From NCBI GenBank assembly GCA_029204225.1, contig CM055097.1:14939484-15003483 (forward strand): 64,000 nt of DNA, in the 5' to 3' direction. This document shows positions 13,560 to 25,503 of this stretch, piece after piece (position 1 is the first letter of the stretch; the number at the start of each line of letters is the position of its first letter). This DNA comes from Diphasiastrum complanatum. Its lineage: Eukaryota > Streptophyta > Lycopodiopsida > Lycopodiales > Lycopodiaceae. The notes beneath the pieces are model-generated. The model ran no database searches. It was not told where the DNA came from and was given only the letters and a program-made list of their open reading frames with translations. The position numbers and the translations under genes were made by a program.

Positions 13560-14215
13560 GTTGGTTGGTGTATATTGGTATTAACTCTCCATTCGCTCCA
13601 TCTATAAGATGCATTGGAACAACTTTTGGTGCTTCTTCCTTAGGATCGTAGGGTTCTTTGGTCACTTCGACCATGTTCAGTTGCTGAGCAGCAAGTTGTA
13701 GGTTTCGCACTATTAGTCCTTGGGTTCTAGCAAGAATGGGAGGTAATGCTAGCCTAGGTGGTGGTTGGGGTAAGGCACCTTGTCTTGTGATATAGGAGTG
13801 GGATTTCGGTGTTAAGCGTACATCTTGGTTTCGCGGGTTGTATTAACAGTCGATGTGCTTGTTCCTAAAGTGAGATCTAAGATTGATCGATAATGCAATG
13901 GCACTCTGATTGTCGCATTGAATAATTGTTGGAGCAGATTGTTTGAGACCAATATCATACAATAAATTCCTCAATCAAATTGTCTCTTTGGTAGCTTGAG
14001 AGGCTGCAATGTATTTTGATTCTGTATATGACATTGCAATGGAGGTTTGTTTTCGATTGTTCCATGATATTGGACCATTATTGAACATGAAGACAAATCT
14101 AGAAGTTGATCTTCTGGTGCCGATATCACCTGCCCAATTTGCATATATATATATATCCATGAAGTTTATGGATATCGGATGACTCGACATCACCAGAGCA
14201 GATACTGCCTCTCCA
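13560..14215 (-). pseudogene. Ty1/copia RNase H remnant
   Basis: The minus-strand frame 14193-13975 encodes ANWAGDIGTRRSTSRF, then SWNNRKQTSIAMSYTESKYI and ASQATKE, the core of copia RNase H. The first catalytic Asp (usually 'DADWAGD') reads Asn in the 'ANWAGD' copy, and the ES[EK]Y region has Lys for Glu. It continues leftwards as CDNQSAIALS and a KHID motif with stops, the C-terminal end of copia pol. It is joined on the right to unrelated sequence near 14215, so reverse transcriptase is missing. Confidence 0.75.
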
Positions 14216-14221
14216 ATTCAA

Positions 14222-14908
14222 GTGCAAATAAGATCCTCAAGTCAAAGGCAAAAGCCATCTAGGCTTACATATGATGAGAAGGGTAAGCAAGTTGAAAGTA
14301 CAAACTTTGCTTTACTCGCATGTTTTGGTTCATCTTCTTGTGTAGATGATGCTATGCAAGTGGATGGTGTTTTTCATGAATTGCAAGCAACCAATGTATC
14401 TAGAAAAAAAGTTTTGTTCAATAAATTTGATGGTGAAGTGGAAGATCAAGATGTTGATCTCAAAGTGCTTCAACAACACAAAAGGGAAAGTGGTAATTTG
14501 GAGCCAGTCAAGAGCATCAAAGAGAAGCCAAGTGGCAAACATACTTTGGATCTATTTTTGCAGGTTATTGAAGAGTCAAGTAAGGTCAAGGGAGCAGCAA
14601 GGATGTGTTTTTCAAGTTTACTTTACTTGTTCTATCTCATCTTTGAGCAATTTCATGTGAATGTGTGCAAATTGTTAAGATATGGTGAAACTAGTTACAT
14701 TGTTTTGCATCATTTTGATATTGGAGTTGTGCTAGAATTTTTGGCTAGTTTTGCTGATGGAAATCTAAGAGAGGCTCAGTATATCACTCTTTCATGCTCA
14801 CGTCATCAAGTGATAAGGATATCTTATGGCACGATGGAGATGGAGGCTCATTCATGGATTTTCATGGTGGAGACATATCAAGGAAGGACAAAGATGGAGA
14901 ATACATGA
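14222..14908 (+). CDS. Open frame of unknown nature, possible retroelement 3' region
   Basis: A 228-residue open frame begins MQIRSSSQRQK, with a charged N-terminal half (Lys/Glu/Asp-rich) and a more hydrophobic middle (SLLYLFYLIFEQF). I recognise no domain. It lies upstream of the polypurine tract and LTR at 15191-15993 on the same strand, so it may be a decayed 3' coding or untranslated region of that element. It could equally be chance. Confidence 0.2.
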   Translation: MQIRSSSQRQKPSRLTYDEKGKQVESTNFALLACFGSSSCVDDAMQVDGVFHELQATNVSRKKVLFNKFDGEVEDQDVDLKVLQQHKRESGNLEPVKSIKEKPSGKHTLDLFLQVIEESSKVKGAARMCFSSLLYLFYLIFEQFHVNVCKLLRYGETSYIVLHHFDIGVVLEFLASFADGNLREAQYITLSCSRHQVIRISYGTMEMEAHSWIFMVETYQGRTKMENT

Positions 14909-15190
14909 AAACAAATGGTTATCACTCACATTTATTGCTTGGCTGCTGTTATTTTCCAGAGAGTTCAAAGGTGGAATCATGGAGGAATTCATTCATTATG
15001 ATTCTATGTTACATTCTATGTTGGTTTTCATCTTGATATGTAAAATTGATGTAAGAAATAGTGAAGCATCCAATATGGACACTATTATCTATATTAGTTA
15101 TGAAAGTTATTATAAAAACATAAAAAGGAGGTCTATTCTTATGATGGAGATCATTCTTAAGATGGATCAAAGTTGTGTGGTAAAACTAGT

Positions 15191-15201
15191 TGAAAAGGGA
15201 G
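15191..15201 (+). promoter_or_regulatory. Polypurine tract before LTR
   Basis: tgaaaagggag directly precedes the TGTGAAGAATG start of the LTR. This is the expected primer for plus-strand synthesis at a 3' LTR. Confidence 0.55.
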
Positions 15202-15993
15202 TGTGAAGAATGTCAACTAGTTTAGTTGGTCTAATTTGGCAATTTGGAGGCCAAAGTGAAATTTCAATTTAGAGATATGTCAATAAGGTCTAAAAATAGT
15301 GTCCTTATTATTTTTACAAGTTGAGAAGCTTAGAAGCCTTAGAATTGCAAGTTTTAGAAATAAATTTCATAAGTTAGTAGAAGCTTATGGAAGGCCCTTC
15401 TTGCTATAAGAAGAGAGGCATTTCCCCTGTAAAATAACACGTTGAGATAATGCTAAATTGCTCTCTATTTGAGAAGTCATTCTATTTTCTTGTGTTCCCA
15501 TTGGAAGGTGCATAGCTTGAGGGAAGGTGCTCGGGTCTCCTCTTGCCTCCTTTCATTGGTTTCTATTGTGGCATGCGTTTTATTGTTTTATGTTTTATTT
15601 AGCTGCAATTTATATTTTCCTTCTCCCTTGGGGTGTTAGGTAGAAATTAATTAGGCACCTTGCTAGTTGGGAAAGCCTTAGCAAGGTTTAATTTATTTAT
15701 CGAGTTTGCTAGTTGAGTAAGCCTTAGCAAAGCCCTAGTTTAGTTATATCGCTTCTTAGTTGGGTAAGCCTTAACAAGCCTAGTTAGATTGTTTTTTAGT
15801 TTTTCGAGCATCAGTTGAGAAAGTCTTGATGCTCTCGCTTCCAAGCACCAGTTGGGAAGCCTTGGTGTTCTTCCTTTTCTTCATACTCTTACTTTATTTG
15901 TAAGTTTTATGTAGATTTTAGAAAGAACCTTCTACGCTATACTACATCCATAAGTAGATCTAGCCACCGCACAAATAAGATTTACTTCCAACA
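15202..15993 (+). repeat. LTR with tRNA-Asp primer site downstream
   Basis: 792 bp starting TGTGAAGAATG and ending CTTCCAACA. It is flanked upstream by a polypurine tract (15191-15201) and downstream by TTGGCGTCGTTGCCGC, close to the tRNA-Asp primer site TGGCGCCGTTGCCGGGGA known from plant Athila/Tat-type Ty3 elements. It contains the repeated phrase 'agttgggaaagccttagcaag' four or more times (15665-15860). Having both 3'-LTR and 5'-LTR signals, it could be the shared LTR of a tandem or recombined element. Confidence 0.65.
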
Positions 15994-16011
15994 TTGGCGT
16001 CGTTGCCGCTT
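15994..16011 (+). other. tRNA-Asp-type primer-binding site
   Basis: TTGGCGTCGTTGCCGC follows the LTR directly. It matches TGGCGCCGTTGCCG, with one substitution in the first 14 bases after the leading T. It indicates an Athila/Tat-lineage Ty3 element on the plus strand. Confidence 0.6.
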
Positions 16012-16299
16012 TTTAAGTTTTTTTCTACATAACTTACTTGTTTTCTTTTTTACTAGCGTGCTTGTGTGTATGCTTGCCTGCTATTTTCCTTCACACTATA
16101 GCACAAGGCTTCTCTCCAGGTCCTACATGAGCTGCTGAACAACCTATCAAGCTGAGGGGGGGGGGAAAGCAACAAAAGTGTCAACTTGGGCATTTTCTTT
16201 GAAAAAAGTGACCCAAGTGGTATATGAGAATTCCCCGGTCTGTCTGCAGCCATAACAAACACTGATCTTCCATTTTATCACCTCCACGAAATCTGACCC

Positions 16300-17480
16300 T
16301 GCTCAGAGTTTTCAAAAAAATACTGTTTTACTGTCAAAATCCTTTGTTTTCCACCCAAATCTTTGTGTCGAAATTCGCCGGCTTCACTGAGGCTAGATCT
16401 ATGAAAGATCAATCCTCCAGTAGCTCCGCGAATTCTATTATAGAAATTTAGCTTGTTTTCTGCCAGAAAATCATTTTTCCACTATTATTCTTGTCTGTCA
16501 ACAAAACTTCAGTATCAAAATTCGCCGACCATACTAGGAAATCGCCCACAGTTTGAACGATTTCTATACATCCTCTGCGAATTTTGTCTTTTGCAAAAGA
16601 AATCCAAAAAAATTAAAAAAATCAATATTTTGTTTGTGAAAATTTCTTATTAGAATTTGCCGACCATACTAGAAAATCGCCCACAGTTTGAACGATTTCT
16701 ATACAACCTCTGCAAATCCTGTCCTTTGCAAAAAGATTTTTAAAAAAAATTAAAAATCAATATTTTATGAAAACTCCTTATTAGAATTCACCGACCATAC
16801 TAGGAAATCGCCCCCAATTTGAACGATTTCTATACATCCTCTACGAATTCTGTCCTTTGCAAAAAATTAAAAAATCAATATTTTGTCTGTGAAAACTCCT
16901 TATCAGAATTCGTCGACCATATCATGAAATCATCTGAAGTCTGAACGATTTCTAGCGAATTCTAAAAAAAAAAAAAATTGTATCAGAATTTGCTGACCAT
17001 ACTAGGAAATTGTCCATAGTCTGGACGATTTCTATACATCCTCTACGAATTTTATCTTTTACAAAAAATCCAAAAAAATTAAAAAATTTATATTTTATCA
17101 ATGAAAACTCCCTATCAGAAATCGTAAACCATACCACGAAATTGTCCACAGTGTGTACGATTTCTAACGAATTCTAAAAAATTAAAAAAAAAAAATTTCA
17201 GTATCAGAATTCGCCGACCATACTAGAAAATCGCCCAAGGTCTGAACGATATACATCCTCTACGAATTCTGTCCTTTACAAAAAGAACCAAAAAAATTAA
17301 AAAATTCATATTTCATCAATGAAAACTTTCTATCAGAAATCGTGGACCATACCACAAAATCGTCCATACTGTGTACGATTTCTGGCAAATTCAAAAAAAA
17401 AAAATCAGTATTTTCTCAGTGAAAATTTTCTATCAGACTCCGCGAGTACTGTATTCTAATTCAACAGTCTGTTTGCGAGT
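16300..17480 (+). repeat. Diverged tandem array, eight copies
   Basis: A core 'gaccatactaggaaatcgcccacag' followed by 'acgatttctatacatcctct' (with variants) recurs with starts near 16528, 16661, 16792, 16915, 16995, 17128, 17216 and 17348. Spacing is about 132 bp with shorter units of 80-88 bp. Poly-A/T runs and 'aattcg' separate copies. It lies just downstream of the tRNA-Asp primer site, so it is likely part of the 5' non-coding region of the same element. Confidence 0.8.
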
Positions 17481-18216
17481 TCTACTCTTGTCTGCGAATT
17501 CTACTACTCCAAAAGAGTACAGATTCTTGTTCAAATTCACTATTTTGCAAGAAAACCACATTTTTGACCTTTTGTGACCAAATACAATAATATAATGATC
17601 ATCTATACTGTTATTTTGTTTCTCATTCTGCATCATGTCACAAGATTGTGCCGAATCTTCTAATTTTGCACCTCCACACCTAGAACGCAGAATTCCACGC
17701 TCATCTTTTTACTTTTCTTTTTACACCCTTTTACGTTATGTTTTTTCTTGCGGCTCATGCCTGCACTACCCGACACCCTATCCTATGCCAACATTAGAGG
17801 AGGTCCAAGCACCAAAAGGGCCGTTTGTCAAAATGCTTTTGTTGACTATTCAACCATTTAGTGTACATGTGGCCCAATAAAGTTTTTACACTTGTGCAGT
17901 TATGTAACATAACTTGTCGGTCTGAAAAAGTTTGGAGTTTTTCGGCAATATTTGTGTACATTTCAAAACTCCCGTTGGGCAGCGTCCAGACTTGTGATTT
18001 GATAATGCTTGTTGCCCGCAAAACTTCTAACTGCCCAACTCTTAGAAGTTATGGTTAATAATAATATATATTGAGCAAACCATAGTTAAACAAACTTACG
18101 TAGTCTAAAGAGGGTGAATTTACAAGTAGTTGCAAAATATCATCTACAATAACATCGGCCATTAATCTAACGATGAGTAGAACAACAACAATTTTCCCAG
18201 GAATTTTCAAAAAATT
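17481..18216. other. No recognisable gene
   Basis: Short open frames on both strands (for example 17635-17880 plus, 17794-18021 minus) have no motif I recognise. Position suggests internal leader of the Ty3-type element that begins at 15202. Confidence 0.3.
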
Positions 18217-18610
18217 TATAAAATCACATGCAATATTTGATCGTTCCATTGGATTCTATGTGAAGAGTAGATCATTTTTGCTTTTTACCTCATCTTCATC
18301 CAAGTTCAAATAAGAAAGTTATGACATATCAAAGATTGTTATCACACATTCGATGACATGGCATTTGATGATGTGATATATCGCCATGACGCGCCAGTAG
18401 ACAACTTCTCTTTACCAAAATATAGATCGGCGCGTGGTGGAGATATGCCATGTCATCAAATGCCACATCATCAAATGTATGGTAACAATCTTTGATCTAT
18501 CATAACTTTTTGATCTGAACTCTGATGGAGATGAGGTAAAAAGCAAAATTGATCTACTCTTTGCATAGAACATGATGAAATATTCAGATCTTGCATATTT
18601 CTATTTCATA
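18217..18610. mobile_element. Inverted-repeat (foldback/MITE-like) element
   Basis: Two arms of about 170-180 bp, 18217-18392 and 18438-18610, are reverse complements at roughly 80 percent by eye. They share ttctatg(t/c)(g/a)aagagtagatc, ttgctttttacctcat and atcaaagattgtta in inverted order. The centre (about 45 bp) is bounded by GGCGCGT / GACGCGCC. No coding capacity. Target duplications are not clear, and the outer arm ends are diffuse. Confidence 0.7.
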
Positions 18611-20370
18611 ATTGAGTTTTTTTTTTAAATTTACATTTTCAAATTTGAGAAACGTATATAGTAAAATTTAGATCTAGCTTCAAGCATTTTTTTAGATTTA
18701 ATAGTTTAAGGGAAAAGGATTTGAACCTCTACAAGGTTTAGCCTTGTCTTCCAAACCCTTAATCTGCACAAAGAGGTGCTTAATCTAATATATACACTTG
18801 CAACAAAGTCAAATAGAACTTATGCCACATCATCAAATATCCATACATATCGGAATCACGGGAGAATAGATAAGTTTTCTTACCAAAAATGCAGATCCTT
18901 GCATGATATAGCAACATATCACCTCATCAATTGTCTATACATTTTAGTACCAAGAAAAAGTAAAACATGTGAGCTTGCTTTTGTTTAAACATTTAGACTC
19001 AGCTATTACTCGAATCCAAGTTATAAGGTAAAATTATCACTTTTAATTTCATATTAGAACATCTTACTCAACCAAGAAACTGAAAACAATAACTACATTA
19101 TTTACAACAATATCATCCAATAATCCAAGGGAGAATAAAATGCCAATAAGCTCGAACTCTGCAAAAAGCTATCAACACCTACAAGAACAAGACATACAAC
19201 ATCAATAAAAAACTTCATAAGGAGTCTACATTGCTAAAAATTTACCACAAAGCTCCTCAAAGTCATCTTTAGAAGGACTCACAAGTATTTGAGAAGGTGC
19301 AATGCAAATTAGTGTGACAACATGATCAAAGAAATCTAAAAGACTAGAGGTTCTATTTATATAAACTTTCGATCTACAAATCATGGGCTTTAGGAATTGT
19401 GTACTCCTTCGCACATGAAATTTTGGAAGGAATTTTCTCCCGCTTGTGGTGAGTGCTTTGTTTCTTGGCAGTGTGCTTTGTTTCATGCACATTGTTAATA
19501 TACTTCAAAAAATGAGCCAACCACACAAGTTAGACGGCGGACAACATCAAAAACTAAAAAATGACAAAAAAATTCTGGTCATTTTATTATTCTCTCTTTA
19601 ACATTCTCTTACTACAACACAATTTCTTAGACGGCCCTTTTGGAATCAAAAACTCCTCTAATGCCCCCCGATTCTCTCTCTCTCTTCCTCTCTCTACGCG
19701 GCCAGCTCACATCATGCCTAAATTTTCCAGAATATTTCATTCAAAATTCTACAAAAATTTTCTTTGGCATATTCTTTATCTCACCTCACTTCAATGCCCG
19801 CAAAAAAAAAAATTGTCATCAGATTTTGAATTTTGTTTACAGTTTCCTTTTATCTTCTACGAGCCTACCAATGTTTCATGGAATCCACACGTTATTAAAT
19901 GCAATTTGTAATTTTTTTTTTTAGAGGCCCTTTCCAAGTTCCTCTATTTTACATTTCAAAACCTCCTTTTTTGTTTGATGTTGGAATTCAGTGTTGTAAA
20001 AACAAAAATTGCTTAGTTCATTGTGCTGAGTACATTGATCATCATTTTTGTCATTATTACTAACTTTTTTATTAATATTTTTAGGCCCATTTGTCCTAAG
20101 TTGTTCACATTTTATGCTTTACTTCTTTGAATTACCGTATCTCATCCGTTTGAGCTTGGACGTCAGTGCTGTAAAAGCAAATTTCATTAGCTCAACAAGA
20201 TTATCAGTGTAGAAATCTTATGAATATCCAAAATCTGACCTCTGCAAAAGTTCTTTGCATTTGCTCCAATTGAAAACCCAAGCCTATTGTCACTGTAACT
20301 GCACCTTGTTAAATCTGATTTCCATACCATTTAAAAATTTGTTCCAATATTGCAATCCATATCAATTCCA
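18611..20370. other. AT-rich, no gene seen
   Basis: Contains poly-T and CT-rich tracts (about 19670-19700) and a twice-repeated phrase of the form 'tcagtg(t/c)tgtaaaa(a/g)caaa' near 19990 and 20165. The minus-strand open frame 19492-19226 shows no known motif. A GGTTCAAATCC box on the minus strand near 18735 resembles a tRNA B box but no tRNA folds. Confidence 0.35.
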
Positions 20371-21777
20371 ATGGATTGGGATTATGAACAAGAGGATGAC
20401 AATTAGTCAGATTGTGATGACAATTATGACAATGATGTGGAGGAATATTGGAATCAAGGTGACGATTACATCGGAGATTATGACCAAGGTGACGACATCG
20501 CTGATGACAATCAATATCAAGACCAGAACGACGATTTTGCTAATGATGATCAGTATTAGGACTACAACGATACTTCTAAACTTGACCATTACTCCAGAAA
20601 ATTTCAACAATGATCAGCAAAGCGAAGAACAACACGAACCAATTATTGAAGATGGCTCTGCAAGTGAACCATTCGATGGTCAGGATGAACTAGAGTTCAA
20701 TGATGGTGATTATCAAAGTCAAGATCAATTCCAATTTACTATTGAAGATCTGTTTGAAGCGATAAGCATGGATGAGTAACAACAGGTGTGGAACAGAAGA
20801 TCACTACGAGCTCATGGATCAATTCTATGATCTTGATGAACTCAAAAGACGACATCACCATGGTCCGAAACAACATTTCGATCATAATGAAAATGACAAT
20901 ATGGATTATGAGGCCTATGAAGATGCCTATGAAAGTGAAGAAATTGATGGAATTGAAGGATGTTCTCTCTATGCCACTACAGGTAGAATTGGTCCTTCCC
21001 TGATGGGTACATCATTTCCTAACACAAATGATTTTAAGGAGGGAAGGAATATTATTTTGGCAAGTGGACAATTTCCAGTCCTAATGTTAATTTTGGGAGA
21101 AGTTTAACGCCATCAACTCAACAATAACAAGTCAACATTCATAGAAGATCAAGCGATATTGTAGGCCTTGCTATAAGTGAGAAGAACATTGGAACAAAAG
21201 AAAGATTATGTAAACTTATGGAGCAGAGTGCACAATCAACGCGACAGCATCATGACCAGATGGCGATATTGATAGCAAATTGTAAGTCTATGCTTGCTTC
21301 TTGGTCCATGTCACGAAGATTAAATGCTAATCGTAATCTGGGCGAAACTAATTCCTTGCCAAATATAAATGTCAATCCCCATTCTGGCATGAAGGTTGAT
21401 AACTTCACAACGACGCCTCCCATAATTTAAGAGCAAACTTCCAAGTCGAAATCAGATAATGATCGAGATGTATTGAGTAAACAAGATCATAAATCTTCGG
21501 ATGAAAAAGATGATGTTGAGGAAGAAAGCGAAATTCTTAATATCGATCTATCTTCCACAGAGACAAATCAGTATCAGCAAAGCACCAATGGACAAGTGGA
21601 TGAAGACCAATTTGAAAATCCAGATCAAGTCTTGTCCGATAGTTGTAACGATCAGGTCAAAAGTCAAAATAAAGAGGTATATTATGAGCAGAGCAAACCT
21701 CTACAACTGCAGTTAAATCATGGGGTACAATCCGATTGTCGAGAATTACCTCTTGGTAGGAAGGTCTTTCCTATCTA
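20371..21777 (+). pseudogene. Acidic, broken reading frame, possible gag-side remnant
   Basis: From ATG 20371 (MDWDYEQEDD) an Asp/Asn/Gln/Tyr-rich low-complexity frame runs with two TAG stops, then shifts frame near 20590 (DGQDELEFNDGDYQSQ). It shifts again at 20772 (a His-rich stretch followed by MDYEAYEDAYESEE) and continues to 21777 through Ser/Asp/Glu-rich sequence with one more stop. Composition is consistent over 1.4 kb, so it was once one coding region. It lies downstream of the 15202 LTR and primer site on the same strand, so it may be the N-terminal gag region of that element. I do not recognise a domain. Confidence 0.4.
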
Positions 21778-21960
21778 AGGGATCGGGTCTGGGTGCAGAT
21801 GGCTCACCCTTATGTAATCTACAATACCTATCCCACCGCATCATGTACAGGAGTTGAAAATCTTTTGGCATTAGAATAACTTGCTTGGCATGTATGGCTA
21901 GCAAAAAAGAGTCTTCAAAAAATAGGCTATGATAATCCTCAATAGCCTCCAGTCCGAAAA
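21746..21960 (-). pseudogene. Histone H3-like C-terminal fragment
   Basis: Minus-strand codons at about 21955-21819 read GLEAIEDYHSLFFEDS, then LLAIHAKQVILMPKDFQL, then RWDRY. This aligns over about 45 residues with the C-terminal alpha2-alpha3 part of histone H3 (family pattern [21 protein letters not shown]). The 'EDY' and 'KDF' residues recall centromeric H3 variants, while 'MPKD' is like canonical H3. The stop normally found after the final Arg-Ala is absent, and the frame runs on 27 residues. Upstream residues do not match H3, so the fragment starts at an exon edge or breakpoint. Probably a pseudogene fragment, but the only host-like coding trace here. Confidence 0.6.
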
Positions 21961-24900
21961 TATTAAGGGGATTTTTTTTTAAGTAATAGGCAGCTCTGTC
22001 TGGCAAAAGAAAAAAAATAACATTTGTCGACTCCCACCAATGTATTTGGGACACCTTAAAATAATTATTACATATCAAAATTTTGGATACAAGCAAAACT
22101 TAATATTACCCAAACAAAAACCCATGATTTCCCCCAAGCCTGGGTATCAATATGAGTATTGCTTGGGTCAAAACCAGCCCTAGTGAGGTATCAACCCAGA
22201 TATTGACTTAGTTAATATCAAGGGGGATCCAGTTCTTTGCCAAGTATCATGTTTCTAGAAGCCAGTCAGGTATGGCTTTTAATACACGGGTTGATACCAA
22301 CACTAGATAACCGACCAACACTGGATCCATCCTTGAAATAAAGATAAGGTCCATCTTGTTCTCATTTAAAGGCATCACAATTTTTTTTAAATAAGGTCCT
22401 CCTGAATTATGCAATAAACACATTAAAATGAAACATCAAACTTATTGGTTTTCCACAACAGATTTACATTCTTGATTTGGCACAAGCAATGGTTTTCCAA
22501 CGCTTAACATTCTGGATTTGAGAAAAGTAATGGTATTCCAACAAATCTATGGTTATTTAATACAAGTGAAAAAAAAAAATCCTACCGCTTCTTTAAGTAC
22601 GTCATTTGCTCCAAGTGTCAATCATGCATGCTACTCTCACCAAGGATGCAAGCAAAAGCATTCAGAGCAGCAAGAGCATAATGCATCAGTCAAGCAAGGA
22701 TTAACAGATGAAGACACATACCAAATCAACAAGAAGACAAGGGGCTCAGCCTATGCGACCGGATTGGATCATCATAATATACATGCCCAATTTAAATGCA
22801 ATATATTAATCACAGACCCAAAGTCCTTCCATGGCTCAAGCTACTCTCTGTGGCTCTCTTCCAATGCTACAACTTCATAACTCCTGACACTCACATGCTG
22901 CTACCAGTGCCAATTTTCACCACAACCATCTTACATTGAATAGTGAATATGAAGGAGTATAGAAAAGAGTGGCACTAATCAATACTTTTGATGCAAGGCC
23001 ACTCAAAACCTACTTATCTTTAAATCCTTCTCCGTTAACAAGCCATGATCTGGAAATGTATGATGCATACGAATCATTCCTTACCTGGTGCTTTTCAGAC
23101 TTAAATGCATTAATCAGACCAGCTCTTTTGATACTGCTTAAGGTATCCGGATTTCTTCACACTCACCACTGAAGTGAACCCTTCAGCACTGCACAAAAAG
23201 TCTAGATTTCTGCACTTTTTTCAGTACAAAAGGTATCTTTCAGCGCTATAGACTGGAGATTATGTTTGACTGTCCATAAGAACTGATTTTCAGACTATGA
23301 CTTTGGATTCTCATCTACATCAAGAAACGGACACCTGTAAGGACCAAGATGATAAGATACATCTGCAATTGCAAGTTATAATGACCCCAATATCATAGAA
23401 AAAGCAATCTTTTGAAGAAAACACATTCGATGTGATCTAAGCTGGTGCTGTTTTTCAAAGAAAAAAAGATTATTAGAAAAAGCAAATACTCTGCGAATGT
23501 TCACAACTGTATTGAGAAAATAGGAGACACTGTTTCTTGAAAACATAGAATGAAATCATGTTGATTTTCAGTGCCATGATTGTTTGAAGAAGAAAGGCTC
23601 TGAAAGTATATAGAAACTTCTCTTTATGGGATTTTGGTTTAGTTTGGTTATGCCTCAGTTGCTTGCTGCGACTACAGACTGCACAAAGAATTGAGAGAAT
23701 ATTTTGCAGGTGTAGTGCAAAAGCCTGTATTGAAAATAGGCTTTTCATTTACCCCTTCAAATTCTGAAAATTGACTCCAAATCTGTGGATTTGTTCCAAA
23801 GCTGAAGCTACATATGTCCAAAACTGGAACAGCATTCAGCAAATAGCTTGTCAAATTCATGCTATTCAATAAACTATCATGTATCTCAAGAATTTCACCT
23901 AAATAAAAAGCCAATCCGCATTAGTCTCAGATTGTGATTCTCTCGAAAATTCTGACAGCATGTACCTTAAAAAGAGGCTTGCACTTCACAATATCATGAC
24001 ACAATGCTCCTCAGGTTAAAGGTAATCCCTTCACTAGAAACTCGTATGGATCCCAGGCACAATATCTTGTTGCTCTAAAGAATCTACTATCATGCTTTCG
24101 GGGTATTCAGATCCTCTCACATGAACGGAATAACAAGCTGTCACAACAGAAAGCCAGCCAAGTAGCTATTACAAACACCTGGGTACTTCAGAATTTAAAA
24201 AAACATACAAGTGCTTTTATAGTTGGTGAAGCTTCATAAAACCTTCTAAAACCATCATGAGCACAAACTGAGCACACATATGTTCTAAAATATCTCCTCT
24301 CTTATCAAAAACAATGCCCCCAATGTGGGCATGGACAAAAATGGCATAAAGGAAGAACATCGGCACGAAGCATCAACATCAGAGTAGCAAGAGCATCCTA
24401 GGGCTGAACAGCGACAGCAAGAGCACAAGTCTAATTAGCAAGCAAGGGTGTAGGATAAAAAAACATGAATAGGCTCCCGAGTAGCCACACAACCACACAA
24501 ATAAATAGAAGAGAACCACACAAATAGATAGAAGAGAACCACCATAAAGCTTAATGCACATAAACTACATGTAGAAGAATCTCCATATGTAAACATTTTC
24601 CATTAAATATCGCTTAGGTGCACAACTGTCAACAGGCAATTTGACTGTAGCAAATGGACTAGGGCGCACATATCTAATATCATTTTTTTTCTAATTCATA
24701 AGATATCTCTTGGATGCACGAGAAGCTCATTGCTTTGTGAAAATGGGCTATGAAGGACATATCCAATATCAAAAAAAAAAATTTAGTTCTGGATTTTTTC
24801 TTTTTCCGTACGAGTCATTCGGTGCATGACAGGCTATGTGGTTGTTGCAAATTGGCTAAAGCGCATGCACAAAATGAAGCTGCCAAAACATCCACAAATA

Positions 24901-25503
24901 TGTTGCCAAATAGGGGTAAGTGCTACCCAATAGGAAGACAGAAATCCAGCAAGTAAAGAAAATATCATCATAACCTTCTTGAAGTAGGGTTCCACCCATA
25001 GAAGACCCCCACTGTCAAAAAGAACCTCTTTAAGTAGGGCGCAAAGATGTCAATGCCACAAAGATCATTTTGAGGAAGGGTACCACCCTCCAAATAGTGA
25101 AATTTGTCCAAGAAAGTGCTTTGATACCAAGTTCTTCACTAAATCACATATTCCAATATCAATGAAGCATAATCACAATACATGAAACAATCTAGCAATC
25201 TCCCAATGGTAAAGAGATTACATAACATCAAATGGCTAAAGCCCTACAAGCATTAGCAAAGGCAAGAGTTCTCCCAAGAAGAGCCCAAGCAATAACTAAT
25301 CATAAGCTGCAAAATAAATGTACTTAACGCCTATTTTGGAAACCTTAAAAGCAAGATTCAAATAACGGGAAGCGAAACTTTTGGAGGGAAAATGCACTCT
25401 CCTAGAGGACCACCACTCCATAGTGAATATTATGGAAGCCATGCTCAAACAGATTTTGAATCGATTGAAGTCTGAAAAATTTACAATGAGCTTGAAAGAG
25501 TAA
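21961..25503. other. No gene recognised
   Basis: No coherent frame, LTR or inverted repeat found. A weak threefold repeat of about 100 bp (ending 'gcgcacatatctaatatc' and variants) lies near 24640-24870. A copia-like 'ctttgataccaag' occurs near 25120, possibly a degenerate primer site on the minus strand, without matching LTR ends. Confidence 0.4.

Noticed and set aside
18711-18785. tRNA gene or tRNA-derived SINE on the minus strand
   Set aside because: GGTTCAAATCC resembles a B box and a T arm can be drawn, but no acceptor, D arm or anticodon arm with U33 fits, and no A box lies at the right distance.
22518-22880. 120-residue plus-strand open frame
   Set aside because: No domain, no splice or promoter context, and composition like the surrounding non-coding DNA.
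25115-25140. Copia primer site 'ctttgatacca' with an LTR to its right
   Set aside because: The adjoining sequence does not end in CA on the minus strand and no second signal supports an LTR.
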